Shown in pieces: positions 7,708 through 17,122 of a stretch of 64,000 bases of DNA; position 1 is the stretch's first letter; each line of letters starts with the position of its first letter. The notes under the pieces are model-generated. The model saw only the letters and a list, made by a program, of their open reading frames with translations, did no database searches and had not been told where the DNA came from. A program made the translations under genes and the position numbers. The stretch is from Moritella sp. 5 (GTDB lineage: Bacteria; Pseudomonadota; Gammaproteobacteria; Enterobacterales; Moritellaceae). The stretch covers positions 4,024,065 to 4,088,064 of the forward strand of contig NZ_CP056122.1 in NCBI RefSeq assembly GCF_018219455.1, read 5' to 3'.

Positions 7708-7767
7708 GACTTTTTAATCGGGAGCGGTCTTAGCTGCGCATTAGAGTCATTACATTCAATAGACCGC
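7708..7767. repeat. Dispersed about 60-bp repeat, copy 2
   Basis: Second copy of the repeat at 6461-6521. In this copy the outer parts also form a perfect 7-bp inverted repeat, GCGGTCT (7724-7730) and AGACCGC (7761-7767), so the element could fold into a hairpin. It lies 70 bp past the stop of the minus-strand gene at 7838-8128, beyond that gene's terminator. Confidence 0.65.
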
Positions 7768-7796
7768 ATATAGCTGAATTTCTCTCAGAATAAAAA

Positions 7797-7813
7797 GCCT
7801 CCAACGAGGAGGC
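7797..7813 (-). terminator. Rho-independent terminator of the WYL-like gene
   Basis: GCCTCC/GGAGGC stem with a 5-base loop followed by TTTTTATT on the minus strand, 25 bp past the stop codon at 7838. Confidence 0.8.
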
Positions 7814-7837
7814 CAAATTCACTGTACCACTACAATG

Positions 7838-8128
7838 TTAAAGCTGGGCGTAAATCCTGCGCATACCTCTGTCACCTTGTTTATAACCGTGAGGGATTAC
7901 TTGGAATTGCTTTCCTGTAAGTTCTAAATTCGATATTTTTGCTACAGTACATAAGTCCCATTCGTGACCAGGTGTTATATGACCACCTTCCGTCTGGAAA
8001 CACCTTAGTATTTCATTACCTGCTCTTGATATACCCACCGCACAAGGCTGAGCAACTCTTGGTAAGCCACTATAAACAAATGAAATCTCTTCATTATTAT
8101 TGATAGCTCTGATAATAGATTCAATCAT
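7838..8128 (-). CDS. Stand-alone WYL-like domain protein
   Basis: This 96-residue protein consists of little more than one WYL-like (Sm-fold) domain: an initial helix (IIRAINNNEEISFVYSG), a basic R-x-AQPCAVG strand, a GNEILRCFQTEGGH strand pair and a C-terminal KQFQVIPHGYKQGD region. WYL domains usually serve as ligand or nucleic-acid sensing modules in regulators, often of defence systems. Here the DNA-binding domain is missing, so the protein is either a minimal sensor or part of a split system. The start at 8128 is well supported by GAGGTG six bases upstream. It has its own terminator, so it is probably expressed alone. Family assignment is by pattern. Confidence 0.55.
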   Translation of the reverse strand: MIESIIRAINNNEEISFVYSGLPRVAQPCAVGISRAGNEILRCFQTEGGHITPGHEWDLCTVAKISNLELTGKQFQVIPHGYKQGDRGMRRIYAQL

Positions 8129-8412
8129 CTTAACACCTCTTTAGTAGTATGATTAATATATACCTTGGGATTAATTGAATAAATTACAAGAGCAACTTAA
8201 AGTTAACATTTCAAAAACATGACTTTCGATTTCCAAATCAATCCCCTCTAGTAAATATTTAACGGCGGCACTTTGGCGGCATAGGATGGGTCGTACTGGA
8301 TACATATGGATAGGGCTACCGATTACAAAAATTTACCACTGTAATTACATCCAGTGGTGTTTTGGGCTTCAACTCCCCCCGCCCCTAATGCTCTTTCATC
8401 ATCCAATAAAAA
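8129..8412. other. Spacer at the boundary between accessory and core DNA
   Basis: No gene is supported. The stretch contains GGCGGCACTTTGGCGGCA (8263-8280) and the second copy of the GGGCTTCA-CTCCCCC motif (8364-8379). The core genome appears to begin with the gcvP terminator just beyond. Confidence 0.4.
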
Positions 8413-8440
8413 AGCGAGCCCTACTTTCGCAGGATTCGCT
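8413..8440 (-). terminator. Rho-independent terminator of gcvP
   Basis: AGCGAATCCT and AGGGCTCGCT form a mostly paired 10-bp stem on the minus strand with an 8-base loop, followed by TTTTTT, about 50 bp past the gcvP stop codon. Confidence 0.8.
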
Positions 8441-8488
8441 CTTATCACTTCATGTCTTTAACGTTTTAACACGCTAAATTAACCAAAA

Positions 8489-11395
8489 TTAATCGTTATA
8501 CGATTCAACGGGTGGGCATGAGCAGAATAAGTTACGGTCGCCATACACATCATCGATGCGGTTTACTGTAGGCCAGAACTTGTCTTTCTTCACGTAAGAT
8601 GCAGGGTAAACCGCAGTTTCACGGTCATAAGCACGCTCCCAGTTAGCGTCAACAATATCGGCTAGTGTGTGTGGTGCGTTATGGAGTGGGCTTTGTTCTG
8701 CAGTCCACTCACCCGATTCAACTTTTGCAATCTCGGCACGGATGCTGGTCATTGCTTCGATGAAGCGATCTAGTTCAGCTTTAGATTCTGATTCAGTCGG
8801 CTCAATCATTAGCGTACCCGCAACTGGGAAGCTCATTGTTGGCGAGTGGAAACCATAATCCATTAAACGTTTAGCAACATCAGACTCGGTAATACCCGTT
8901 GTTTCTTTAAGTGGGCGTAAATCAACGATGCACTCGTGCGCTACGCGATCATTACGGCCTTTATAAAGTACTGGGAACAGTGGGTCTAAGTTTTGAGCCA
9001 GATAGTTAGCGTTTAAAATAGCTGTCTGTGTAGAACGTTTCAGACCTGCTGTACCTAGCATGTTGATGTACATCCACGTAATCGGCAAGATACTTGCGCT
9101 ACCGAACTGTGCAGCAGATACCGCACCGTTGTTACGGCTTTCTTTACCTGTGTCAGCAACCGCGTGACCAGCAACAAAAGGTGCCAAGTGCGCTTTAACG
9201 CCGATAGGACCCATACCTGGACCACCGCCACCGTGTGGAATAGCGAATGTTTTGTGTAAGTTAAGGTGAGAAACATCAGAACCCATAGAGCCCGGTGATG
9301 TTAATGCAACCTGTGCGTTCATGTTCGCGCCGTCCATATAAACTTGGCCGCCGTTGTCATGAATGATGCCACAGATTTCTTTAATCGTTTCTTCGTATAC
9401 ACCGTGTGTCGATGGGTACGTGATCATGATGCAAGAAAGATTGTCTTTTAGCTCTTCCGCTTTTTCACGTAAGTCAGCAACGTCAACGTTACCGTTTACA
9501 TCACACTTAGTAACGACGACTTTCAGACCCGCCATTTGCGCTGATGCAGGGTTAGTACCGTGCGCAGAGCTAGGGATCAGACAGATGTTACGATGTGATT
9601 CGCCACGTGACTCATGGTATTTGTGAATCGCTAATAGACCTGCGTATTCACCTTGAGCACCCGAGTTAGGCTGCATACAAATTGAATCGTAACCTGTGAT
9701 GCTAACTAACCAGTCTTCTAACAGGTCAATCATCACTTTATAACCAACCGCTTGATCTGCTGGGCAGAACGGGTGCATGTTGCTAAATTCAGGCCATGTT
9801 ACTGGGATCATTTCGGCAACCGCATTCAGTTTCATGGTACAAGAACCTAATGAAATCATTGAATGGTTAAGGGCTAAATCTTTATTTTCCAGAGATTTAA
9901 TATAACGCAGCATTTCTGTTTCAGAATGGTGCGTATTAAATACTGGGTGTGTTAGGAATGCTGATTCACGCTCAAGTTCAGCTGGGATAGACGTGCTACC
10001 AGTTGCTGCTAGTTCAGCTTCTAGCGCATCAACCGAGATACCATGGTCATCGCCCAATAGTACGTCGAATAATGTCGCTAGGTCTGCTTGCGTGATTGTT
10101 TCATCTAAGCTGATACCAACTTCATGTTCAGCGTCAAGACGGAAGTTAATGCCCGCTGCTAATGCACGAGTAACCACTTTCTCTTTGTTATCTAACTGAT
10201 CGTTGTCTAACTGTACTGTGATTGTATCGAACCAGGTATTGTTAGTCAGGCTTAAACCGCCTTTAACAAGACCAGCGGCTAATAAATCAGTGAAACGGTG
10301 TACACGCTTAGCAATATCTTTAAGGCCTTCTGGACCGTGATACGTTGCGTAGAAACCAGCCATGTTCGCTAGTAATACCTGTGCAGTACAAATGTTTGAG
10401 TTAGCTTTTTCGCGGCGGATGTGTTGCTCGCGCGTTTGCATTGCCATACGCAGTGCAGGTTTACCATGAGTGTCTTTAGAAACACCAATGATACGACCCG
10501 GCATAGAACGCTTATGTTTGTCACAGCTTGCGAAGAATGCAGCGTGTGGACCGCCATAACCCATTGGTACACCAAAGCGTTGTGAACTACCAAACGCCAT
10601 GTCAGCACCTAGCTCTGCAGGTGACTTAATGCGTGTAAGAGCAAGTAGATCAGAACCCACTGCAACAACACCTTTTTTAGCTTGGATAGCCGCAATAATA
10701 TCGCTGATGTCTGTTACATCACCGTCTGTACCTGGGTACTGTAGTACCGCACCAAACAAGTCATGCTCAGGCGCTGTTTCTGCAGGGCCTTGAATGACAG
10801 TGAAACCGAAGTGCTCTGCACGTTCGATCATCACGTCAGCTACTTGTGGGTGTACGCTGTCGGCGATAAAGAAGTTATCACATTTTTTGTTTTTAGAAAC
10901 ACGCTTACACATTGCCATTGCTTCAGCGGCTGCTGTTGCTTCGTCAAGTAAAGATGCGCTTGCTAAATCCATGCCTGTTAGGTCACAAGTCATGGTTTGG
11001 AAGTTAAGAAGTGCTTCTAAACGACCTTGTGCAATCTCTGGTTGGTAAGGCGTGTATGCCGTGTACCAGCCTGGATTTTCGAATACGTTACGTAGGATAA
11101 CATTCGGCACATTCGTACCGTAATAGCCCATACCAATGTAGCTTTTATTGACTGTGTTTTTGGCTGCGATGGCTTTTAATTCTTGCAGTGCTGCAACTTC
11201 AGATAACTGATGGCCAGCAACAATGTCTTCTGCCAATAAGATCGAGCTTGGTACTGTTTGTTGAATAAGGTCTTCTAAAGAGTCTGCGCCAACTTTCGCT
11301 AGCATTTCTTTAGTTTCTGTTTCGCAAGGACCGATGTGGCGACGGGCGAAATTATCAATCTGCTCTAACTGGGCAAGTGGGGTATGGGTTTTCAT
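8489..11395 (-). CDS. gcvP: Glycine dehydrogenase (decarboxylating), P-protein
   Basis: The pyridoxal-phosphate P-protein decarboxylates glycine and passes the aminomethyl group to lipoyl-GcvH. The 968-residue length matches the single-chain type (E. coli about 957). The PLP lysine lies in [14 protein letters not shown] (Lys715), and the N-terminal RRHIGP signature is intact. The start at 11395 (MKTHTPLAQ) follows GGGAA; an upstream frame extension of 19 residues is not family-like. It is the last gene of gcvT-gcvH-gcvP, but a terminator-like hairpin separates it from gcvH, so P-protein levels may be set separately. It has its own terminator downstream. The adjacent DNA beyond gcvP is accessory. 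Confidence 0.97.
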   Translation of the reverse strand: MKTHTPLAQLEQIDNFARRHIGPCETETKEMLAKVGADSLEDLIQQTVPSSILLAEDIVAGHQLSEVAALQELKAIAAKNTVNKSYIGMGYYGTNVPNVILRNVFENPGWYTAYTPYQPEIAQGRLEALLNFQTMTCDLTGMDLASASLLDEATAAAEAMAMCKRVSKNKKCDNFFIADSVHPQVADVMIERAEHFGFTVIQGPAETAPEHDLFGAVLQYPGTDGDVTDISDIIAAIQAKKGVVAVGSDLLALTRIKSPAELGADMAFGSSQRFGVPMGYGGPHAAFFASCDKHKRSMPGRIIGVSKDTHGKPALRMAMQTREQHIRREKANSNICTAQVLLANMAGFYATYHGPEGLKDIAKRVHRFTDLLAAGLVKGGLSLTNNTWFDTITVQLDNDQLDNKEKVVTRALAAGINFRLDAEHEVGISLDETITQADLATLFDVLLGDDHGISVDALEAELAATGSTSIPAELERESAFLTHPVFNTHHSETEMLRYIKSLENKDLALNHSMISLGSCTMKLNAVAEMIPVTWPEFSNMHPFCPADQAVGYKVMIDLLEDWLVSITGYDSICMQPNSGAQGEYAGLLAIHKYHESRGESHRNICLIPSSAHGTNPASAQMAGLKVVVTKCDVNGNVDVADLREKAEELKDNLSCIMITYPSTHGVYEETIKEICGIIHDNGGQVYMDGANMNAQVALTSPGSMGSDVSHLNLHKTFAIPHGGGGPGMGPIGVKAHLAPFVAGHAVADTGKESRNNGAVSAAQFGSASILPITWMYINMLGTAGLKRSTQTAILNANYLAQNLDPLFPVLYKGRNDRVAHECIVDLRPLKETTGITESDVAKRLMDYGFHSPTMSFPVAGTLMIEPTESESKAELDRFIEAMTSIRAEIAKVESGEWTAEQSPLHNAPHTLADIVDANWERAYDRETAVYPASYVKKDKFWPTVNRIDDVYGDRNLFCSCPPVESYND

Positions 11396-11503
11396 GCAAT
11401 TCCCTGTATTTATACTTTTAACAAATAACAAAATTAAATTAGTGTTTAACAAACTTAAACTAATACTTTAAAAAATAGCAATTAGCGTTTTAACACTAAA
11501 AAA

Positions 11504-11527
11504 AACCCCGAGGCAAGCTCAGGGTTT
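11504..11527 (-). terminator. Intercistronic terminator-like hairpin between gcvH and gcvP
   Basis: AACCC/GGGTT and GAG/CTC pair on the minus strand immediately after the gcvH stop (11538), followed by eight T residues. It looks like a complete terminator inside the gcv operon and would reduce read-through to gcvP. Confidence 0.75.
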
Positions 11528-11537
11528 CAACAACAAA

Positions 11538-11924
11538 TTAGTCTTCGATTGACTCAGCATAACCGTCAGCGTCTAACAGCGCGGCGAGTTCGCTTTCGTC
11601 AGAAGCTTTAACTCGGAACAACCAGCCTTCGCCGAATGCATCTGAGTTTACTAACTCTGGAGAATCTTCTAATTCTTCATTGATTGCTACAATTTCACCA
11701 CTGATTGGTGCGTAGATATCTGATGCGGCTTTAACAGACTCGCCTACTGCGCAATCTTCGCCAGCTTCAACGTCGTCGCCAACATCGGGTAAATCAATGA
11801 ATACCATGTCACCTAGAAGGCCTTGAGCATGGTCAGAAATACCGACAGTATAAGTACCGTCACCTTCGTTACGAACCCATTCGTGTGAAGGTGCAAATTT
11901 TAATTCAGCTGGGATATTACTCAT
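11538..11924 (-). CDS. gcvH: Glycine cleavage system H protein
   Basis: This 128-residue lipoyl carrier shuttles the aminomethyl group between GcvP and GcvT. The lipoylation site is Lys65 in GESVKAAS, and the surrounding lipoyl-domain strands ([21 protein letters not shown]) are typical. The length matches E. coli GcvH (129). GGAAG precedes the ATG. It lies between gcvT and gcvP in the usual order, with 167 bp to gcvT and a strong terminator-like hairpin downstream. Its lipoylation would need LipA/LipB or LplA encoded elsewhere. Confidence 0.97.
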   Translation of the reverse strand: MSNIPAELKFAPSHEWVRNEGDGTYTVGISDHAQGLLGDMVFIDLPDVGDDVEAGEDCAVGESVKAASDIYAPISGEIVAINEELEDSPELVNSDAFGEGWLFRVKASDESELAALLDADGYAESIED

Positions 11925-12091
11925 TGTTGAAACTTCCTTTTGTCTTTTACTTAAATGATTATGTTTTTATTTGGTAACGCTGTAGACACTGAATTGCGAT
12001 TATTTATAAGCAGAATTATTACTATTCTTTCGAAATAAAAATCTGCAACTCAGCTGACGTCATACAATTTTCAGTTAAATCAAACGTAGCA

Positions 12092-13186
12092 CTAAACTAG
12101 TTTTTTACCATTACGAACAAACGCTGGTTTAGTTACTGCAACAGTAATAAGTTTTTTACGCATTTCAACTTCAGCCGTTTCACCGATTGATGCTGGAACA
12201 CGTGCAAATGCAATACTAAAACCAAGTGTTGGTGAGAAGCTACCACTGGTGATAACGCCTTCACATGCTTCGCCTGCTGCGTTAGTGAATACGACTTTTT
12301 GACCAGTACGTAATACACCTTTCGCTTCAAGTACTAAACCAACAAGTTTGTCAGTGCCTTCTGCTTTTTGAGCAGTTAGCGCTGCGCGACCGATAAAGTC
12401 ACGTTCTTGTGGTTCCCAAGCAATCGTCCAGCCCATGTTAGCGGCTAGCGGCGATACAGTTTCATCCATATCTAAACCATAAAGGTTCATGCCTGCTTCT
12501 AGACGTAGTGTGTCACGTGCGCCTAGACCTGCTGGTTGAACCCCTGCGTCCACAAGTTTCTGCCATAAATCGCAAGCTTCATCTTGTGGTACGACAATCT
12601 CATAACCTGCTTCACCGGTATAACCCGTTGTAGCAATAAACAAACTACCCGCTTGTACACCAAAGAATGGCTTCATGCCTTCCACTGCGGCGTTTTGCTC
12701 AGCAGTAAATACAGTAGCGGCTTTTTCTTTGGCTTTCGGGCCCTGTACTGCAATCATAGACAGTTCAGGTAATTCAGTAACGTCTACAGAAAATTCTGCA
12801 GCTTGTTTGTTGATCCATGCTAAATCTTTAACACGAGTCGCTGAATTCACCACTAAACGGTAGTATTCATCATTGAAGAAGTAAACGATAAGGTCATCAA
12901 TAACCCCACCATCTTGTTGTAACATTCCGGTATATAGAGCTTTACCAGAAACAGTTAATTTTGCCACGTCATTGGCAAGTAAATAACGTAAGAACGACTT
13001 AGCGTCAGCGCCTTTGATATCAACGATGGTCATGTGTGACACATCGAACATACCCGCATCTTCGCGTACAGCATTATGTTCAGCAATCTGGGAACCGTAA
13101 TTGATTGGCATATCCCAACCATGAAAGTCCACCATTTTTGCCCCTGCTTCTACGTGCTTCGGGAACAGTACTGTTTGTTGAGCCAT
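12092..13186 (-). CDS. gcvT: Aminomethyltransferase (glycine cleavage T protein)
   Basis: The 364-residue T protein transfers the methylene group from aminomethyl-GcvH to tetrahydrofolate and releases ammonia. The conserved [10 protein letters not shown] motif (residues 93-102, catalytic Asp about 97-98), the DVSHM motif at 48-52 and the C-terminal barrel are present. AAGGAATT precedes the ATG. It is the first gene of the gcv operon. The 450-bp leader upstream does not show the conserved glycine riboswitch cores, unlike gcvT leaders of several relatives, so control is probably protein-based (GcvA/Lrp/PurR-type in E. coli; not demonstrated here). Confidence 0.97.
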   Translation of the reverse strand: MAQQTVLFPKHVEAGAKMVDFHGWDMPINYGSQIAEHNAVREDAGMFDVSHMTIVDIKGADAKSFLRYLLANDVAKLTVSGKALYTGMLQQDGGVIDDLIVYFFNDEYYRLVVNSATRVKDLAWINKQAAEFSVDVTELPELSMIAVQGPKAKEKAATVFTAEQNAAVEGMKPFFGVQAGSLFIATTGYTGEAGYEIVVPQDEACDLWQKLVDAGVQPAGLGARDTLRLEAGMNLYGLDMDETVSPLAANMGWTIAWEPQERDFIGRAALTAQKAEGTDKLVGLVLEAKGVLRTGQKVVFTNAAGEACEGVITSGSFSPTLGFSIAFARVPASIGETAEVEMRKKLITVAVTKPAFVRNGKKLV

Positions 13187-13637
13187 TCTATAATTCCTTT
13201 AATTGACAGTTATTAATCAAGACTTTGGGATCAAGTAAAATTGCTTTCTTGCTTTTATATTAAAGCGTCATGTAAAACCTATTACATGATAATAATTCAA
13301 TTATACCCTTAGAAAGCATTCGTTAAAATTATTTAAGGAATAGAAAATCTAATGGTTAATCAAATGATAATGCGCATAAGGCTAACACTTTAATAGAGGA
13401 AAAAGTTATTCGCGGGGAATAATGACGTCATAGATCACAAAAAAACCAATCAAAGCAGCTTGTTTTACTAACTTCGAGCTATATTAACAATGATTAAACT
13501 GTGTAGATCTTGGGTAGGAACGGCTTTAGCATTATAATAACTAATGCAAACAGGACGTTTACATTAGTTATGCTCATCGTTAACATTATGGTGCAAGGTT
13601 GATTAATTGCACTATTTAACGATTATGTGTGATTGGC
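13187..13637. promoter_or_regulatory. gcv leader and ubiI downstream region
   Basis: This 450-bp gap must contain the gcvT promoter. The clearest structure is a near-perfect dyad at 13537-13571 (ATAACTAATG/CATTAGTTAT arms, extended by AAAC/GTTT with one mismatch, 5-base loop), which might end ubiI transcription or act as an operator. A TGACGTCA palindrome lies next to TGTGATC (around 13420-13440 on either strand), a partial match to a CRP-type site. Conserved glycine-riboswitch core motifs were looked for and not found. Confidence 0.4.
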
Positions 13638-14855
13638 TTAGCTATTGTGCTCTAATTTAGCCAGCTCAGGCAACTCACCATCTAACCCCATGGCACGTTT
13701 AATGAAGCTTTGCTTTAGCCCAGGTAATGTATTGGATAAGGTTAGACCAATATCACGGAAAATACGTTTCGCCGGATGACCACCACTAAACAAACGCTTT
13801 AACCCTTCCATGCTCGAGATCATCACTGCCGCTTCGGCTTTACGCCAGCGTTCAAATTTACGCAAATGGGCATGGGTGCCAATATCTTTGTTCGCGCGAT
13901 GATTTTCTAATACACATTGCGCCAAACTTGCCGCGTCTAACAAACCAAGGTTAACACCCTGCCCTGCTAATGGATGAATAGTATGCGCAGCGTCACCAAT
14001 TAATGCGACTCGCTCGGCAGCAAAACTACGGGCATAACGCATTTTAAGTGGGAATGCCTGACGTTGACCTTCAACTTTGCACAGCCCTAAACGGCCATCA
14101 AACGCCACTGTCAGTTGTTTGTTGAATTCGGTTTCGTCCATTGCTAACAATTCAGTGGCACGCTCTGGCGGTAGTGACCAGACGATCGAACACAGATCCG
14201 GTTGCCATAACGGTAAAAACGCTAACGGCCCTTCTGGGTTGAAGATCTGACGGGCGCAGGATTGATGCGGTTCAACAGTGCGAATATTAGCGACAATGGC
14301 ATGGTGATTATAATCCCATGTCGTCAGCGGAATATTCACTTGTGCACGCGTCCATGAGTTGGCGCCATCAGCACCCACAATCAGCTTCGCATACACAGGA
14401 TCTTGATCTTCTAAGGTTAACCAAGCTGCATCGTTAGCACGACTAAGTTTACGAATACGAGTACCCGTTAATAAGGTAATGTTGCTGGCTTTTTCAATTT
14501 GCTCTAGCAGTGCTAATTGGATCACTTTGTTTTCAACTAAATGACCTAATGTGTCTGTCATTAGTGCATCGCCGTCAAAGTTGATCTGGCCAAAACCGTT
14601 ACGATCCCAAACTTGCATGGCGTTATACGCTTGATGGCGGCGACTTTCGATACCCGCCCATGCATCTAAATTTTGTAATATGTTTTGGCTTGCGCGGCTT
14701 AGCGCACTCACGCGTAATTCAGGTGATTCACCTAATTCTCGATTAAGTTCATTACCTTCGATAACCACGATCTTAAGCGTGGTTTCCTTCAATGCAGCAG
14801 CAAAAGCAAGACCAACCATGCCACCGCCAACAACCGCAATATCATAAGATTGCAT
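13638..14855 (-). CDS. ubiI: 2-octaprenylphenol 5-hydroxylase-type FAD monooxygenase
   Basis: A 405-residue FAD-dependent hydroxylase of the UbiH/UbiF/UbiI family, acting in aerobic ubiquinone synthesis. It has the N-terminal dinucleotide-binding GGGMVGLAFA motif, the DG-motif VGADGANSWTR and the FAD motif GDAAHTIHPLAGQGVNLG. The ubiI (visC) assignment rests on position: second after ubiH and directly upstream of gcvTHP, as in E. coli. The start at 14855 follows AGGAAG; a longer frame exists but is not family-like. The two hydroxylases are 22 bp apart and likely cotranscribed. UbiF cannot be excluded by sequence alone. Confidence 0.85.
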   Translation of the reverse strand: MQSYDIAVVGGGMVGLAFAAALKETTLKIVVIEGNELNRELGESPELRVSALSRASQNILQNLDAWAGIESRRHQAYNAMQVWDRNGFGQINFDGDALMTDTLGHLVENKVIQLALLEQIEKASNITLLTGTRIRKLSRANDAAWLTLEDQDPVYAKLIVGADGANSWTRAQVNIPLTTWDYNHHAIVANIRTVEPHQSCARQIFNPEGPLAFLPLWQPDLCSIVWSLPPERATELLAMDETEFNKQLTVAFDGRLGLCKVEGQRQAFPLKMRYARSFAAERVALIGDAAHTIHPLAGQGVNLGLLDAASLAQCVLENHRANKDIGTHAHLRKFERWRKAEAAVMISSMEGLKRLFSGGHPAKRIFRDIGLTLSNTLPGLKQSFIKRAMGLDGELPELAKLEHNS

Positions 14856-14877
14856 ATAACTTCCTAATCCGAATCTT

Positions 14878-16083
14878 TTAAAATAACTTGAATGCGCCAA
14901 GTGCTTGACGTGCTAATGCGCGTTTATATTCAGGTTTGTAACCCATGGTATGTAGCGCTAAATTACGCCCTGCCACCAGCGGTGCATAATTGTTAGCAAA
15001 GAGCGTCGCTAATGAGGTTGTCATCCAAATAGTGGTTTGGTGATCGCCTTGACGCTTGTGCCAGTAACCTTTCGTCACTGCTTGAGCACCGATGTCTTGG
15101 TCGCTTGCAAATGCTTGTTCAATTTGGTGATGCAATACTGCAACATCACGTAGTCCAAGGTTATAACCTTGACCCGCAATGGGGTGTAATGCATGCGCAG
15201 CGTTACCAATCACAACACTACGATGTTGGGTTGGCTCTAGCGCTTCTGTTAATAACAACGGGTATGAAAAACGTTGGCCGACTTTGGTGAGCTTCCCTAA
15301 GCGATAGCCAAAACGCTGCTGTAAACGAGATAAGAATGCATCATCACTCAAGGACATGATCGTATCGACTTCGTCACTGCGCACTGACCAGACTAACGAA
15401 CTGCGTTGCTCTGTCATCGGTAGCAGTGCCAACGGTCCCGTGTCAGTAAAACGCTCGAAAGCTTTACCTTCATGGGGTTGGCTCAAACTCACATTGGCAA
15501 TGATCGCGGTTTGTTCAAAGTCGGTCACTTCAATGGGTACATTGGTTAACTGGCGTACCATTGAATTGTTACCATCGGCACCGACCAATAGTTTACAGCG
15601 TATTTTCTGGCCGTCATCGAGAATAAGATCGGTATAACTCACTTGACGATCCAGGCTGACTAACTGATTGGGGCAGTACCAATTGATGTTCTTAATCTCG
15701 GCAAGATCTTGTTGGAATATATGCCCTGCGGTTTGCAGTTCGATCACTTGCCCTAATGCAGGCAAATTGTATTCACTGTGATCGAGACGGGTGATCCCCC
15801 AGTGGCCACGATCAGACACATGAATATGCTTAATGGCCGTTGCGGTCGGTGCGATCTTATTCCACAAATTGAATTGGGTTAAGATCTTTTGTGAACCGTA
15901 AGATAATGCAATCACACGCGCATCAAAACCAGGATGATTACTGGTAGTTGGTGGATTAGCATCAATTAAGGCTATCGATAATTGACGGCCATCTTCGCGT
16001 TTTATTTGGCTTACGGCGTGTGCAAGTGTCGCACCGACCATACCGGCACCAACAATTGCAATATCATATTCAACCACTGACAT
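14878..16083 (-). CDS. ubiH: 2-octaprenyl-6-methoxyphenol hydroxylase
   Basis: This 401-residue flavoprotein hydroxylates the ubiquinone ring precursor in the Ubi complex. It carries an N-terminal GAGMVGATLAHAV Rossmann motif, VGADGNNSMVR and a GNAAHALHPIAGQGYNLGLRD motif; the GNAA version is typical of UbiH. The protein is close in length to E. coli UbiH (392). AGGATC precedes the ATG. It is upstream of ubiI in one transcription unit, but the pepP gene that precedes ubiH in E. coli is replaced by a Sel1-repeat gene. Confidence 0.9.
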   Translation of the reverse strand: MSVVEYDIAIVGAGMVGATLAHAVSQIKREDGRQLSIALIDANPPTTSNHPGFDARVIALSYGSQKILTQFNLWNKIAPTATAIKHIHVSDRGHWGITRLDHSEYNLPALGQVIELQTAGHIFQQDLAEIKNINWYCPNQLVSLDRQVSYTDLILDDGQKIRCKLLVGADGNNSMVRQLTNVPIEVTDFEQTAIIANVSLSQPHEGKAFERFTDTGPLALLPMTEQRSSLVWSVRSDEVDTIMSLSDDAFLSRLQQRFGYRLGKLTKVGQRFSYPLLLTEALEPTQHRSVVIGNAAHALHPIAGQGYNLGLRDVAVLHHQIEQAFASDQDIGAQAVTKGYWHKRQGDHQTTIWMTTSLATLFANNYAPLVAGRNLALHTMGYKPEYKRALARQALGAFKLF

Positions 16084-16191
16084 TTTGATCCTAACAAGTT
16101 ATTGAAATTAAAAAACGATGACACGATACAAAAACCAACAGCACAAACAATTCGAATGATAAGACTTAACGCTTTATGACAGCATTAGCAG

Positions 16192-16959
16192 CTATCCTTC
16201 GAATCTGGTTTCGATTGGTAAATAAGCTAAAAAGCCTTGTTGTAAGTGATCAAACAGCGCTTTACCCACCAGTATTTCGGTTGAGTTTAACGCTTGTGTC
16301 ATCTCTGGTTCTGCGGCGATCGCTTCTTCAACACCGGCTTTAGCCGCTAATAATGTCCACGCATACGCCTTTAATTTATCGGGTTCAACACCTTCTCCGC
16401 GATAATACATGACCGCAATGTTCTGCCATGCTTGGGTATAACCTTGTTCAGCTGCTTTGTTGTACCAATCAAATGCAGCGATATGATCTTTAAAACAACC
16501 CGAGCCCTGATCCAGCATACTGGCCAAATTATACTGCGCCTGTACCAAGCCTAATTTTGCTGCTTGCTCAAAATAACTGAACGCCAGCACAGCATTCGGC
16601 TTACCCAGCTGCCCTTGTAATTGTAGCAATGCCAAATTAAACAGTGACTCAGGGTGCTGACAATCGGCAGCACGTTGATAACAGCTTATCGCTTGGCGCA
16701 AATAAGTTTGCTGACCATCACCTTGCTCATACTGTAATGCTAATAAATACAAGGCCGTCACCACACCTTCATCGGCTTGTGCACGACAAAATTCAAACGC
16801 TTGTTGTGGGTCCGTATAGGCATGGTAAGTTTGGCTGAACTGGGTATTACGTTGCACATGCTGTTCGCGAGTAAACGCTGCTTCAGGCAACACTATAGGT
16901 GTTACAGCGGCACTCGGCTTACTGCCTAACTTGGCTGTTAATTTGTTTATTAAAGACAT
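16192..16959 (-). CDS. Sel1-repeat (SLR/TPR-like) protein
   Basis: A 255-residue protein containing about four consecutive Sel1-like repeats between residues 60 and 205, seen as recurring A-x-x-x-L-A-x-x-Y-x-x-G and A-x-x-W/Y-x-x-x-A-A-x-x-G patterns (ALYLLALQYEQGDG, SLFNLALLQLQGQLG, AQYNLASMLDQGSG, AWQNIAVMYYRGEG). Such repeats form helical scaffolds for protein-protein contacts. There is no signal peptide, so it is probably cytoplasmic. AAGGAATG precedes the ATG. It lies 109 bp upstream of ubiH and downstream of ygfB, exactly where pepP sits in E. coli. Whether it assists the ubiquinone enzymes is unknown. Confidence 0.75.
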   Translation of the reverse strand: MSLINKLTAKLGSKPSAAVTPIVLPEAAFTREQHVQRNTQFSQTYHAYTDPQQAFEFCRAQADEGVVTALYLLALQYEQGDGQQTYLRQAISCYQRAADCQHPESLFNLALLQLQGQLGKPNAVLAFSYFEQAAKLGLVQAQYNLASMLDQGSGCFKDHIAAFDWYNKAAEQGYTQAWQNIAVMYYRGEGVEPDKLKAYAWTLLAAKAGVEEAIAAEPEMTQALNSTEILVGKALFDHLQQGFLAYLPIETRFEG

Positions 16960-17122
16960 AAAACATTCCTTGTCCTATCTATCTAGCTACAACGACAAAC
17001 AGTACCTAGCCTCGCCATAATCTTTGTTATAACAAGTATCCTTTTAGATACGCTTGCGATAAATCATCTTTTGAACAGATAACGGGATAATTCATACCGT
17101 TATCTTTTCACGTATAGCAATA

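Noticed and set aside
8286-8477. 63-codon plus-strand frame before gcvP
   Set aside because: It runs through the gcvP terminator and has no family resemblance.
13420-13440. CRP site in the gcv leader
   Set aside because: Only one half-site (TGTGA) matches; the second half is not at the right spacing.
13187-13637. Glycine riboswitch upstream of gcvT
   Set aside because: Conserved core motifs of the gcvT RNA were not visible on the minus strand.
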